Below are positions 13,483 through 23,804 of a stretch of 33,850 nucleotides of DNA, piece after piece. Source of the DNA: Candidatus Altimarinota bacterium (GTDB lineage: Bacteria > Patescibacteriota > Gracilibacteria > BD1-5 > UBA6164); NCBI GenBank assembly GCA_030683605.1, contig JAUXPL010000023.1:1-33850 (forward strand), read 5' to 3'. The notes beneath the pieces were generated by a model that saw nothing but the letters and a program-made list of their open reading frames with translations, did no database searches and had not been told where the DNA came from. A program made the position numbers and the translations under genes. Numbering within the stretch: position 1 is the first letter of the stretch; each line of letters begins with the position of its first letter.

Positions 13483-14829
13483 ATGAACAAAAATAAAATT
13501 ATATTTGCTATTTTATGAATACTTTTATTAGTATTATTTATTTTTCTTTTATTAAATTTTAATAAAAAAGCAGCTAATACAAATATTTCCAGATCATGAG
13601 AGTTGGTAGTTTGGCTTTTGTGAGATGAGTCAGAATGATTTAAAAAAGTATTTGATGAATTCAAAAAATCTAGTAAAGAATATGAATGAAAAACAATTAA
13701 AATAGAAAGTTTTGCTTCGTATGATGATTATTTTTATACTCTTAATTCAGCAATTATATCTTGAAAATCTCCAGATATATTTGTATTAAATAATAATGAA
13801 AAAAAATCCACATTTACAGAACAAGTAGTTTGAATAAATCCAAATATAGTGAATCCAAATGATTTTAGAAAAAAATTCAAATGAGTTTTTGCTGATGATT
13901 TGATTATGTCTAGTTGAGAATGAGAACAAAAAACAGAATTTTTAGTTTGAATTCCTGTATGATATGAAGCATTATGAATTTATTTTAATAGAAAATATGT
14001 AAAAGAGTCAGAATTATCATCTATATCATCATTGAATAATCTTGTTGCAAAAATCAAGGAATCCAAACCAGAAATTACACCAATTTGAATATGAAATTGA
14101 TTTAGTGTATTTTGAGTATCTGATATTTTAACACAATTTTTGATGCTTGAATCAGATGTTTCTTGATTAAAAGATGTTACTTGAGACAAAATGAAACAAT
14201 GATTAGCATCTTATATGCTTTATTGAGATATAAGTTGAGATAATGCTTACAATGAAAGAATTGAAGAAATGAATAAATCTTGAGAAAATTCACTAGATTT
14301 GTTTTCTAAATGAGATACCTTTATGCTTGTATGATACCCAAGATTATTAGAACAAATAAATAAAAAATGATTTAGTAAAAATTTCTTGCTAGCATCAGTA
14401 TTTCCTCAATATGTAAATGGAAAATGAAAAGCATTGATTAATTATAATTATTTTGTTATTAATAAAGAATCTAAAAATCAAGATGTTGCAAGTAAATTTC
14501 TTTGATATTTAGCATCTGATAAATGAGCTAAACAATATTTAGATAATTATAAATATTATTTACCAGCATTACTTTCACTAGAATCTGATAAATTAGAAGA
14601 AAAAGTAAACAGTGCTTATAACATAGTATTATGAAATTTTTATTCATCTGATTATGATTTATCTAGTTTTGATAAATGAATTAAAACAATTTATGATGAG
14701 TGAATAATTTCTATATTAGATAATGTTTCATGATATCAAAAAGATTTTGATAACTTTAGAGATTCTATAGTTTGTAAAGCAGAAAAATTAGCAACTTTGG
14801 ACTGATTATCAAAAAGTTGTGTAAAATAA
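13483..14829 (+). CDS. Extracellular solute-binding protein, family 1-like
   Basis: A 448-residue exported protein. Residues 5-24 are one strong hydrophobic segment (IIFAILGILLLVLFIFLLLN) without a lipobox cysteine, so it is probably anchored by an uncleaved N-terminal helix. The mature part starts GELVVWLLGDESEGFKKVFDEF, typical of ABC sugar-type binding proteins, followed by the PDIFVLNN and GIPVGYEALGIYFNRKYV segments of the family, where the bound ligand is usually contacted. The ligand is not predictable. No permease or ATPase genes are near, so it would need a partner encoded elsewhere or act as a sensor. It starts 5 bases after the HIT stop and ends 10 bases before hemW. Confidence 0.75.
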
Positions 14830-14839
14830 TTATTATTAC

Positions 14840-16018
14840 ATGAAAAACACTTTTTGTTATGTTCATATACCTTTTTGTACTAGTAAATGTAAATATTGTA
14901 GATTTGCTTCTTTTTGAAATATTGAATTTTTAAAAATAAATGCTTATGTTGATAAACTAATTAATGAAATTCAAAGATCTTCATATTGTGTAAAAAATAA
15001 TACATTAAAAAGTATATATTTTTGATGATGAACACCTAGTATATTAAGTACTAAACATTTAAAAAATATAATAAAGTCAATTAATGAAAAGTATATTTTT
15101 GATAAAAATATAGAAATAAATATAGAAGCAACACCAATTACAGTAACTAAAGAGAATATAAAATCACGGATTGAAATATGAATAAATAGAATAAGTATCT
15201 GAGTACAGAGCTTGAATAGAGATACATTAAAAGAAATTGGAAGATGAGAAAAATGAGATATAATCCAAGCATTAGATAATATTAATGATAGATTTCTCCC
15301 TTTTACAAAGGGAGTACCCGAAGTATGAGGGGGAGGGATTCTTAATATTTCAGTAGATTTTATTATATGATTACCACATGTAAAAAAATGAGAAATAAAA
15401 AAAGATATAGAGTATATCTTGGATAATTATGATTTCGTAAATCATATTTCTGTTTATATGCTTGAAGAATACTATGAGCAATCAGCAGTATCTAATGAAG
15501 ATTGATTATTGGATAGTAAATTTCAAAATATTGTATATCCTAATAATTGGATGAACCTATGAATAAATGAAGATGATTATTTATGAGAATATATAGAAAT
15601 AAAAGAGTATTTAAAAACTAGATGATTTATTTCATATGAGATTTCAAATTTTGCAAAACTATGATATGAGTGTAAGCACAATAATTCATATTGGAATCAT
15701 TCTAATGTGGTATGATATTGATTATGAGCTCATTCATTAGTAAATAATGTTAGATTTAGTAATAGTGAAGAATTTTTGTGATATTATATTTGAGAAAAAC
15801 AAGATTATGAAATATTAAATAATAATGATATATTTATTGAAAAGATAATGTTCTGATTAAGAACTAGCTGATTAGAAAAATACATATATGAAAAATTAGA
15901 ATACGATAAATTATTACAATTTGTAAATGATTGATTATTGTATTTAGAAGACGATGTGTTTAAATTGACTGATAGATGAGTAATGCTTTTGGATTATATT
16001 TTGAGAGAATTGATATAA
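14840..16018 (+). CDS. hemW: HemW-like radical SAM protein with an in-frame repeat insertion
   Basis: A 392-residue radical SAM protein. The N-terminal YVHIPFCTSKCKYC carries the cluster cysteines C13, C17 and C20. Next come FGGGTPSIL, the SAM-binding segment, INRISIGVQSL and SVDFIIGLP, all as in HemW/HemN-like proteins. The HNNSYWNHSNVVGYGLGAHS block supports HemW, a heme chaperone, rather than true coproporphyrinogen dehydrogenase. Residues ~151-168 (RFLPFTKGVPEVGGGG) come from a family A palindromic repeat at 15292-15344, inserted in frame just before the NISVDFIIGLP strand. The insertion sits in a loop, so the protein may still fold. A CGG codon in KSRIEIGINR reads acceptably as Arg. Heme genes are not visible nearby. 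Confidence 0.85.
15292..15344 (+). repeat. Family A palindromic repeat inside hemW coding sequence
   Basis: TTTCTCCCTTTTACAAAGGG followed by AGTACCCGAAG and GGGGGAGGGATTCTTA parallels the intergenic 3559-3610 copy position by position. It keeps the hemW frame and contributes about 17 residues. One TGA in it is read as glycine, so it would be a stop in the standard code. Confidence 0.8.
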
Positions 16019-16169
16019 CCCCTCTCAATTCTCCCCTTGTCATGGGAGATGAAGCACAAAAAAAAACTCTTCTTGAATTATTATCCTTTTTTTAGGATAT
16101 ACTACATCTTTATTACTTTTTGTAGCCTCTTTCCCCTGATAAGGGGAGAGAATTCAAGTGAGAGGTTAA
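16017..16169. repeat. Palindromic repeat family B after hemW
   Basis: Outer arms AACCCCTCTCAATTCTCCCC (16016-16036) and GGGGAGAGAATTCAAGTGAGAGGTT (given in part, to 16168) enclose GTCATGGGAGATGAAGCAC and an AT-rich middle with a TATCCTTTTTTTAGGATA hairpin. It begins inside the hemW stop and ends just before the converging HPF-like gene, so it fills their shared 3' gap. Confidence 0.7.
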
Positions 16170-16175
16170 TTTTTA

Positions 16176-16484
16176 TTATTTATCTTTACTTAAAGATTCT
16201 TTGAAATGATCAAATAAGTGATTGATTAAATCATCTAAGTTTTTATAATCTTCTCTTTCAAATCTATATGCTTCACCATCTAAATTAGCTTGTATTTTTC
16301 CATCAAATAAACCTTTTTTATTTTTTTCTATAGTTAAATCAATTATTCATTCAGCATCTTTTTTATCAAATTTATTTAGGTATTGGTCCAATTTTTTACT
16401 TAAATTTTCTCAAACTAATCTCTCAATAACTTCTTTAGACTCAGATAAGTCATTTCCAACATGTAATTTTATTTGGATTTCCAT
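16176..16484 (-). CDS. HPF/RaiA-like ribosome-associated protein (probable)
   Basis: A 102-residue protein that starts MEIQIKLHVGNDLSESKEV. In the middle it shows KKLDQYLNKFDKKDAEGIID and a strand pair LTIEKNKKGLFDGKIQANLD, then YRFEREDYKNLDDLINHLFD and a basic end. The beta-alpha-beta-beta-beta-alpha pattern and the '(R)ED.Y.NL.DLIN.LFDH' helix fit the S30EA family of hibernation factors, which bind idle ribosomes. Conserved basic positions cannot be verified without alignment, so the family call is moderate. A small unrelated alpha/beta protein is the alternative. It is transcribed divergently from gatB, with a TATAAT on the minus strand at 16511-16516. Confidence 0.6.
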
Positions 16485-16510
16485 ATAATCATTGTTAACA
16501 AATAAGTATT

Positions 16511-16541
16511 ATTATAATATCACTTTGTTTATTAAAATCAA
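16511..16541 (-). promoter_or_regulatory. Probable promoter of the HPF-like gene
   Basis: On the minus strand, TTGATT (16536-16541) and TATAAT (16511-16516) with a long 19-bp spacer, 26 bases upstream of the start. The -10 is strong; the -35 is weak. Confidence 0.35.
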
Positions 16542-16560
16542 GACAAATTAAAAAAAATTG

Positions 16561-16588
16561 TTGAAAAATATGAATTAATAGATATAAA
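16561..16588 (+). promoter_or_regulatory. Probable promoter of gatB
   Basis: TTGAAA (16561-16566), 16-bp spacer, TATAAA (16583-16588), 38 bases before the gatB ATG. Confidence 0.4.
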
Positions 16589-16626
16589 TAGATATATATT
16601 GATTTTTTAATACTAAAATAGAATAG

Positions 16627-18063
16627 ATGACAAAATATATAAAAACGATATGATTAGAAATACATGTAAGAATTAAATCAAAGACTAAAATGTTTTGTTC
16701 TTGTACGAATGCAGTTGCTTTAGCAGAAGAACCAAATATGAATGTTTGTCCTGTTTGTATGTGATTTCCAGGTATGTTACCAGCATTGAATAAAGAAGTT
16801 GTTAGACTATGAATGATAGGATGAATGATGATGTGATGTGAAGTAAATAAAGTTTCTAGGTTTGATAGAAAAACATATTTTTACCCTGATAATCCAACAG
16901 CATACCAAATAACTCAATTATATGAACCAATTGTATGAAAAGGTAGTGTAAAAGTAATAGTAGAAGACCAAGTTAGAGAATTTGCTATTCATCATATGCA
17001 TTTAGAAAACGATGCATGAAAATTAGTACATGCATGAGGAAAAACACTTTGTGATTTCAATAGAGCTTGAAGTCCATTAATGGAAATAGTAACAGATCCT
17101 GTATTTCACGAAAAAGAAGAAGTAATGGAATTCTTGAAAGAATTACAAAAATTGATGAGAGCAGCATGAGTTTCAGACGCAGATATGGAAAAATGACAAA
17201 TGAGATGTGATGTAAATATATCTGTAGCACCAGAATGAGCTAAACAATGGGGTAACAGAACAGAAACAAAAAATGTAAATAGTTTCTCAGCTATATGAAG
17301 AGTAATAGATCATGAATCAAAAAGACAAATAAAAATAGTTGAAGCAGGCTGAGTAGTGGATCAAGAAACTAGATGATGGGATGATGATACAGGTACTTCT
17401 AGAACACAAAGATCAAAAGAAGATGCTATGGATTATAGATATTTCCCAGAGCCAGATTTATTACCACTAGTACTTGATGATGCATTTATAGCTGAAGCTA
17501 GAGCTTCATTACCAGAATTACCAATTGAAAAAAGACTTAGATATTTAAATGACTACAAATTATCTGCTGATGATGCTAGAATATTAACAGTTACTAGAGA
17601 ATTAAGTGAATATTTTGATGAACTTGTTAGACTTACATGAGATGCTAAAAAATCGTGTAGTTATTTAACTACAGTATTATTAGCAATGATTAATGAATCT
17701 GATGTTATAAATAATGTAGAAGAATTAAAATTTGATATAAAAGAGTTAGCAAGAGTTATAGAATTAGTAAATAATGATGAGTTATGAACCTTGAATTCAA
17801 AACAAGTTATAGAAGAATTATTCAATAACTGATGAGATGCTGATGTAATTGTTGATGAGAATAATCTGAGACAAAAAAATGATACTTGAGCATTAGAAAT
17901 AATTGTAGATGAAGTAATAAATACTAATTCAAAACAAGTAGAAGAATACAAAGCTTGAAATGTAAATATATTTTGATTCTTGGTTGGTCAATGTATGAAA
18001 GCATCAAAATGACAATGAAACCCAAAAATATTTAATGAATTATTAAAGAAAAAATTGTGATAA
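16627..18063 (+). CDS. gatB: Aspartyl/glutamyl-tRNA(Asn/Gln) amidotransferase subunit B
   Basis: A 478-residue GatB. It amidates misacylated Glu-tRNA(Gln) and/or Asp-tRNA(Asn) with ammonia delivered by GatA. The N-terminal [18 protein letters not shown]-like start is present (here [19 protein letters not shown]), with the zinc ligands C24, C26, C41 and C44. Further signatures: [61 protein letters not shown] and [13 protein letters not shown]. The C-terminal GatB/YqeY helical domain that grips the tRNA is present and ends [14 protein letters not shown]. GatA and GatC are not adjacent. Glycines in most motifs are TGA-coded. The gene is alone between a promoter and its own terminator. Confidence 0.97.
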
Positions 18064-18074
18064 AAATATATTTC

Positions 18075-18106
18075 AACTAGATTTTTATAGAATCTAGTTT
18101 TTTATT
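18075..18106 (+). terminator. gatB terminator
   Basis: AACTAGATTT / AATCTAGTT stem with a TTATAG loop and T-run. Confidence 0.8.
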
Positions 18107-18117
18107 TGCTCAAAATT

Positions 18118-18146
18118 TTGCTTGTATAAAAAAAATATGATAAAAT
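18118..18146 (+). promoter_or_regulatory. Promoter of the 727-aa membrane-protein gene
   Basis: TTGCTT (18118-18123), 17-bp spacer, TAAAAT (18141-18146), 37 bases before the ATG. Confidence 0.55.
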
Positions 18147-18183
18147 ATTTATAGTAAATAAATTTGACTATAAACAAAATATT

Positions 18184-20367
18184 ATGAACTTTATAAAATT
18201 AATACATAAAATAAAAGAAAACAAGAGAAATATTATATTATATTTCATGTTTTTTATTATATTTTTTAGTTTTACTGATATTTCATTTGCGGCAGATAAA
18301 AGTGTTGATTCGTTAATAGATAAAACTTCTACTATTGCAGAATTTTTCTTGAAATGAATAAGCTTATTATTAGCATTAATAACATATTTAGCTACTATAT
18401 TTTTATCACCTACCTGGATAAATGGTAGTTTATTTTGATTAAATGTATATTTTAAAGAAATATGGATACTTGTTTCAAATGTAGTATATTTCATATTTGC
18501 ATTTATACTTATATGGATTGCATTTATGAATATCATAGGTAAAAATTCTGATCAATATCAGTTAAAGCAAGCATTACCAAAATTTATAGTATGAGTTATA
18601 ATAGTTCCATTTTCTTGGTTCTTAGTACAATTTATACTTTCTATATCAGCAGTTTTAACAGTAGCATCATTATCTCTACCATTTGATACTTTTGATGAAT
18701 TTAGTTCTTCACTAGAAAATGTTAAAGTTCCAATAAATTGTGAATTGAATCTGAATTCATTTATGGCAGATGATCAAAAACAATGATCTAATAAACAAGA
18801 TTGATTTATAAGTTGTTCGGAAGAATGAAAGATACCTATTACTTCTATAGCTTGAAAATGAGACTCTATATCATCAATTTTTTGAATAATATCTATGTAT
18901 ACATATTGAGTATTATCACTTGATACAATTGATGATGTAGATAGTTTTGATTTAAAAAATGTCAAAACTATGCTTGATTTAATTGTAAAAATAGTATTTG
19001 ATTTGCTATTTGTAATTATATACTCAATATTAATGATCACTTTATGATTAGTGTTAATGATTAGATGAATATATATATGGATTTATATGATGCTTTCACC
19101 AGTTTTTTGATTAATGTATTTCTTTGGTAAAAGTAATTGATGAGAATGATTTTTTGCAAAATTTAATATAAAAGAATTTATAGCATTAGCTATGGTTCCT
19201 GTATATACTATGTTAGCTCTTTCATTTTGATTATTGTTTTTATTTGTAGTATGAGCTTGAATTTCAGGAAGTAGTAAGGTTTCTAGTGATAATGAAGTGA
19301 GTGTAAAAGATGATGTAATCAAGGTTTGAGATTTTAGTTTAAAAATAGTTTGACAAGTATCAAAATTAGAAAATATTACAGAATTTTGAAAAAGTATATG
19401 AGGAGTATGATTATGAATTGTATGAAGTTTGATACTTAAAATATTTGGTATAGTAGTTTTGTGGTGAACAATAATGGCTGCTATGAGAACTTCTGAAATA
19501 ACGAAACAAATAACACAACCAATATATGATTTATGAGCAAGTGTTTGAAAGGTTATGATGTCAGCACCATGAAATATGCCAATATTTGGTGGACAAAGTA
19601 TGCAAAGTATGAATACAATGTGACAAAGAGCTTCACAATTTTATTCTAGCAGAGAATCAGAAAGATGAACTAAATTTCTGAAAGATCATGGCTTGTTTCA
19701 AGATTGATACTGAGATCAACAAAAAAATACAAATGAATCTAAAACAGTCACTTCAGCAGGTCAAACTAAGAACTTAATAGAAAAATCTTTAAAAGATATG
19801 AATTGAAATACTCATCAATTGACCACTGAAAATTATAAAGAATTATTAGATAATATTGCAAATAATAATAGTTCTTGAGCTAATAATAAATTTAGGGAGT
19901 ATATGAATTGATTAAAAGATAAAAACTCATTAACTAAAAATGAAGCTGCAAAAGCATTATTATTATTGGAAGATACTAATATTGATTTAGATTTTAATAA
20001 AGGTAGAAGTGTTTGAGTTGGTAGTGAAGCTGATGTAATAAAGTATATTGAGAATCTAAAAAATAAATCAAACAATGATACTCCTAGCACATGATCTTCA
20101 GATACTAGCACACCTAGTACATGATCTTCAAATACTAATATAAATGTTACAATAAAAAATAATAAAATAGACACATTTGATTGAATTAATTTAGCAAATG
20201 ATAAACAAACAGCAATAAAAGAATTAGAGATTAATAAATTTACGAAAGATAATTTCATAAAAGAATTACAAGAAACAAAAATATGATTAAACGAATCTGA
20301 TGCTAAAAAAATAGCAGATAAAATTGATTTATCTAATTATAAAACTATTCCTAATCCTAATCCATAA
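18184..20367 (+). CDS. Large polytopic membrane protein, TrbL/VirB6-like architecture
   Basis: A 727-residue protein. A signal or first membrane segment spans residues ~18-38 (IILYFMFFIIFFSFTDISFA). Several more helices run to about residue 440. A ~110-residue extracytoplasmic loop contains two cysteines (INCELN and ISCSEE) that may pair. The last ~280 residues are hydrophilic, rich in N, S, K and D, with a short tandem repeat (PSTGSS twice, 30-nt period, 20083-20130) and no membrane helix. Exported start, multi-helix core with 'WIYMMLSPVFGLMYFFGK', and long soluble tail recall VirB6/TrbL channel proteins of type IV secretion, but no signature motif proves it. No other secretion gene lies beside it. 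It could equally be a lineage-specific envelope protein. It has its own promoter and a strong terminator. Confidence 0.6.
20083..20130 (+). repeat. Short tandem repeat in membrane-protein tail
   Basis: CCTAGCACATGATCTTCA (20083-20100) and CCTAGTACATGATCTTCA (20113-20130), one mismatch, 30-bp period, encoding two S/T-rich PSTGSS linkers. Likely variable in copy number. Confidence 0.75.
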
Positions 20368-20402
20368 AAACAAAACCTAAGCATAGCTTAGGTTTTGTTT
20401 TT
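20366..20402. terminator. Terminator after the 727-aa membrane-protein gene
   Basis: Perfect 17-bp stem AAAAACAAAACCTAAGC / GCTTAGGTTTTGTTTTT with an ATA loop. The stem starts in the stop codon. A- and T-runs allow action in both directions. The ~95 bases from here to the converging gene are featureless. Confidence 0.9.
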
Positions 20403-20497
20403 ATGTTTTTTTGATTTTTCAAAATAAATAATATTGTTCCATTTGTAAATCAAATAAAATGTTTAAAAAATATCTAGTTGATGAGAGGCTCTTTTTT

Positions 20498-21697
20498 CTA
20501 TTTACCAAATCTTTTTATAAAATCATTTATTTCAATTATCTCAATACTATCATACCTCAATTTCTTTAATCACAATTTTTCTACATTTTCTATTAATATA
20601 TATTTTTTAAAATCATCTTCTATTTTCATAAACTTAGCTACTTCTTTTTTTATATCATCTCTAGAAAAATTATCAGTTATTTGAATATATATTTTTGATT
20701 CTAGAATATTGCTTGTGTTATCATTAATTAATTCTCAGAAAAATGAAAAATCAAATTTCCCACTTACTCAAGAATATACATTATAATTATTCATTTCTAA
20801 CAAATTAAACACTAGATTTTCATTTAATATTTCTTCTTTTAATTCAAAATTTGCAAGTGCATTTCTTATTCAATTATCAGCAAAATAATATTTAGCTTTT
20901 GCTGAATTAGTTTTGTTTGTTTTGATATCATATTTATATACTCTCTTTAATATTTTTTCTTGAATAGAATAATCTATATAATCAATTGCTGTTTTTAGAG
21001 ATATGCCTTGTATATTATCTAGCTTGCTTTGTAATTCTCTAAGAGAAGAGAAAAAACTATTTTCAGCTAAAAATGTGATAGTGAATTTATACAAATCTAT
21101 ACTTTTTACTCAGTAATTCTTAAATATATCATTTAAAAATATATCATTTACTAACAATTTTAAATACTTTTCTTTTAGATCTATTTCTTGAATATGTTTT
21201 ACTTCATTTATAGCTCAGTATTTCAGTGTAGATTCTAGGTTTTCATCTGTAATATTTATATTAGTAAATATCTCTAGTTCTTTTATTCATCATATTTTTA
21301 TTGTATTTCATACTAGTATTGTTTTGTAGTTTGATTTATAAATCATGGAAATGAAATCTTTTACTCATTCTATATTAGAAATATTTTGTAATACTATTAT
21401 TTTTGGATTTTTGTATAACTGTACATAGTCATTTAATAACAATTCAAGCTCTTTATTACTAGAAACTCTATTTTCTATATCATCTGATTTATTGAAATAG
21501 AAATAAGATTTAGTTAAATTTGCTTTACTTATAAATTCCTTTATAAAGTTCAATTTTCATGTATTTTTTAATCATTTAATTATTATTAATTTATCCTTGT
21601 TTAGTATTTCTATCGTTTTCTTTATATTATTTGTATTGTAAGGGATAAAACTCTCTCTATCCAACACAAAAAAGTTATTTCTTTTTATTGTACTCAT
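20498..21697 (-). CDS. Degenerate AAA_14/DUF4143-type ATPase-like protein
   Basis: A 399-residue protein with the layout of the predicted AAA+ ATPases that pair an AAA_14 domain with a DUF4143 nuclease-like domain. The N-terminus places a P-loop-like GLKNTGKLNF at residues 42-51, but the residue after GK is Leu, not Ser/Thr. The Walker B strand reads KIIVLQNISNIE, lacking the acidic pair. A later FADNGIRNAL block fits the conserved 'F.D.G..N.L' of DUF4143. Both ATP-site motifs being eroded suggests the protein no longer hydrolyses ATP, although the frame is intact, so it is probably expressed. Function of the family is unsettled; roles in defence or TA-like systems have been suggested. It is transcribed divergently from argS and stops with TAG. 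Confidence 0.6.
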
Positions 21698-21848
21698 TAA
21701 AATGTATAACTTAACTTATATAAAATATTTGTTTTTTTGTATACTTATATATTAATAAAATATATAAAAAGTCAATTATATAAAAAATATTTATTTTTCA
21801 CATTTTTTAGTTATAATAAAAAAAATAAATGATAATAATAAAATACAT
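21698..21848. promoter_or_regulatory. Divergent promoter region, DUF4143-type gene / argS
   Basis: Very AT-rich. TATAAT at 21812-21817 lies 31 bases before the argS ATG and is the best -10 on the plus strand. Its -35 is unclear. Several short A/T palindromes (around TTATATAAAATATTT) lie nearer the other gene. Confidence 0.4.
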
Positions 21849-23672
21849 ATGGAAGAAAAGCTAAAACAAATAATAAAAGATAAAATAAAATCTAACTACA
21901 ATATAGATTTAAATGAAATAAAATTAGATATTCCACCAAAAAAAGAATTATGAGATTTTGCTTTTGGTTGTTTTGTTTTATCTAGGGAGTTGAAAAAAAG
22001 CCCAGATGTAATTTCTCAAGAATTATCGTTATTATTTAATGATGTAGATTTGATAGCATCTGTAACTAATTTTTGACCACACTTGAATATAAGAATTTCA
22101 AAAAATATATATTCAGATATTTTCAATGAATTATATAAAAATAAAGAAAAAATAATCTGAAATAAAGAATCAAATAATAAAAAAATAGTAATAGATTATA
22201 TATGACCAAATGTATGAAAACCACTACATATAGGGCATATGTGTACTCCAAATCAATGACAAGTATTAGTTAATTTGTATAGGAAATTAGGTTATACAGT
22301 GATAGCAGATACACATATCTGAGATTGGTGAATAATATTTGGTAAACTTATTACTGCATATAAGTTATGGTGAGATAAAAACAAATTAAAAGAAAATGCA
22401 GTAGACTATTTACTAGAATTATATATTAAAATTACTGAAGAAATAGAGAACTGAATAGACTTAGAACAAAGAACTAGAGATGAATTTAAATTATTATCTA
22501 AGTGAAATCCTGAATCAGTTGAATTATGGAAAGAATTTACTAGTTATTCTATAAAGGCTTTACAAGTACAATTAGATAGATTGAATATCAAGGCTGATTA
22601 TAATATTGGTGAGAGTTTTTATGAATGATTGCATTTTCCAAAGATGGAGGATTATCCAGATCTGAAATTTACTATGAGTGATATAGTAGAAGAATTAATA
22701 AAAAAATGAATAGCAACGAAAAATGATGATAATTCTGTATGAGTAGAGTTTGATGAAAAGACAAAAATACCTAGTTGTATATTACAAAAGAGAGATTGAA
22801 CACATTGATATTTAGCTTCTGATTTAGCAGCTATCAAGTATAGAATGGATAATTGGAATCCTTTTAAAATAGTTTATTTTACTGATTCTAGGCAGCAATT
22901 GCATTTCAAACAAGCATTTGAAATAGCGAAAAAAGCAAGTTGGTTAAACGAAACAGAATTATTTCATGCATTTAATTGATTCATATCGCTGAAAGATTGA
23001 GCTATGAGTACTAGAAAGGGGAGAATAATTAGACTGGATTCTTTACTAGATGAAGCTGAACTTAGAGCTAAAAATATTATACTTGAAAAGAGAGATGATA
23101 TTCAATGAGTTGAACTAGAAGAATTAGCGAAAATTATATGAATATGAGCTATTAAATACGGTTATCTGAAAAAATCTAGAGACACGGATGTAATTTTTGA
23201 TTGGGATGAATTCATGACTTTCGAATGAAATTCTGGACCATATATTCAATATGCATATGTTAGAGCAATTAGAATATTGGAGAAAAGTGTTGATGAAAAT
23301 GTTATCAATAGTAAAATTAGTTCAGGGCTACCACAAGGGAAGCCCCTACAATGTGATAGTAGTGACGCCCCTTGTGGGTGTAATGATTACATATGATTAT
23401 TTGAATATTCTGAAGAAATAGAATTGATAAAATTAATTAATAGTTATGATGATGTTTTAGATAAAACAGCCAAAACAAATATGCCACATCATTTGTGTAG
23501 TTTTTCTTATGAATTAACTAAAGCATTTAATAGTTTTTATAATACTGTTCATATATTGAGTGAAGTAGATGAGAAAAAGAAATTAATCAGATTACAATTA
23601 GTTGAATTATTTTCACTTGTTTTAAAAGATAGTTTCAAATTGTTAGGTATAGAAATGCCAGAAAAAATGTAA
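21849..23672 (+). CDS. argS: Arginyl-tRNA synthetase with an in-frame repeat insertion
   Basis: A 607-residue class I synthetase that charges tRNA(Arg). The HIGH motif is intact (PLHIGHM, H127-H130), as are GDWGIIFGKL, CILQKRDGTHGYLASDLAAI, the KMSKS equivalent MSTRKGR and SGPYIQYAYVRA. The C-terminal DALR anticodon-binding domain carries HHLCSFSYELTKAFNSFYN and ends KLLGIEMPEKM. Near residue 490, between the catalytic core and the DALR domain, about 22 residues (SSGLPQGKPLQCDSSDAPCG and neighbours) derive from a palindromic repeat at 23322-23386, are cysteine-rich unlike the rest, and have no place in the family. At 22320-22331 the codons TGA-GAT-TGG-TGA spell the conserved GDWG, showing TGA=Gly and TGG=Trp side by side. 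Confidence 0.96.
23322..23386 (+). repeat. Palindromic repeat (family C) inside argS coding sequence
   Basis: CAGGGCTACCACAAGGGAAG at the left and GACGCCCCTTGTGGGTGTAA at the right; the 9-bp arms CCACAAGGG (23331-23339) and CCCTTGTGG pair. It is GC-rich against an AT-rich gene, and is free of stop codons in the argS frame. No second copy of this family was seen in the window. Confidence 0.75.
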
Positions 23673-23682
23673 TTTTTATTAT

Positions 23683-23775
23683 ATATTTCCTCTTTCCCTT
23701 GGTAAAAGACAATGCCATTAAGTTAAGTAGAAAACTTCTTAACTTAATGGCATTGTGGTAAAAAGGGGGGGAATT
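23683..23775. repeat. ATTAAGTTAA hairpin nested in a C/G-rich repeat after argS
   Basis: Perfect 18-bp stem CAATGCCATTAAGTTAAG (23710-23727) / CTTAACTTAATGGCATTG (23738-23755), 10-base loop. It is the same arm as at 121-184. It is set between CCTCTTTCCCTTGGTAAAAG and GTGGTAAAAAGGGGGGGAA, which look like two halves of another palindromic element, so one repeat may have landed in another. It fills the argS-methyltransferase gap and may serve as an argS transcript end. Confidence 0.7.
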
Positions 23776-23804
23776 TAGAAAGATGTTTTTTAAGTTTTGA
23801 TTTT

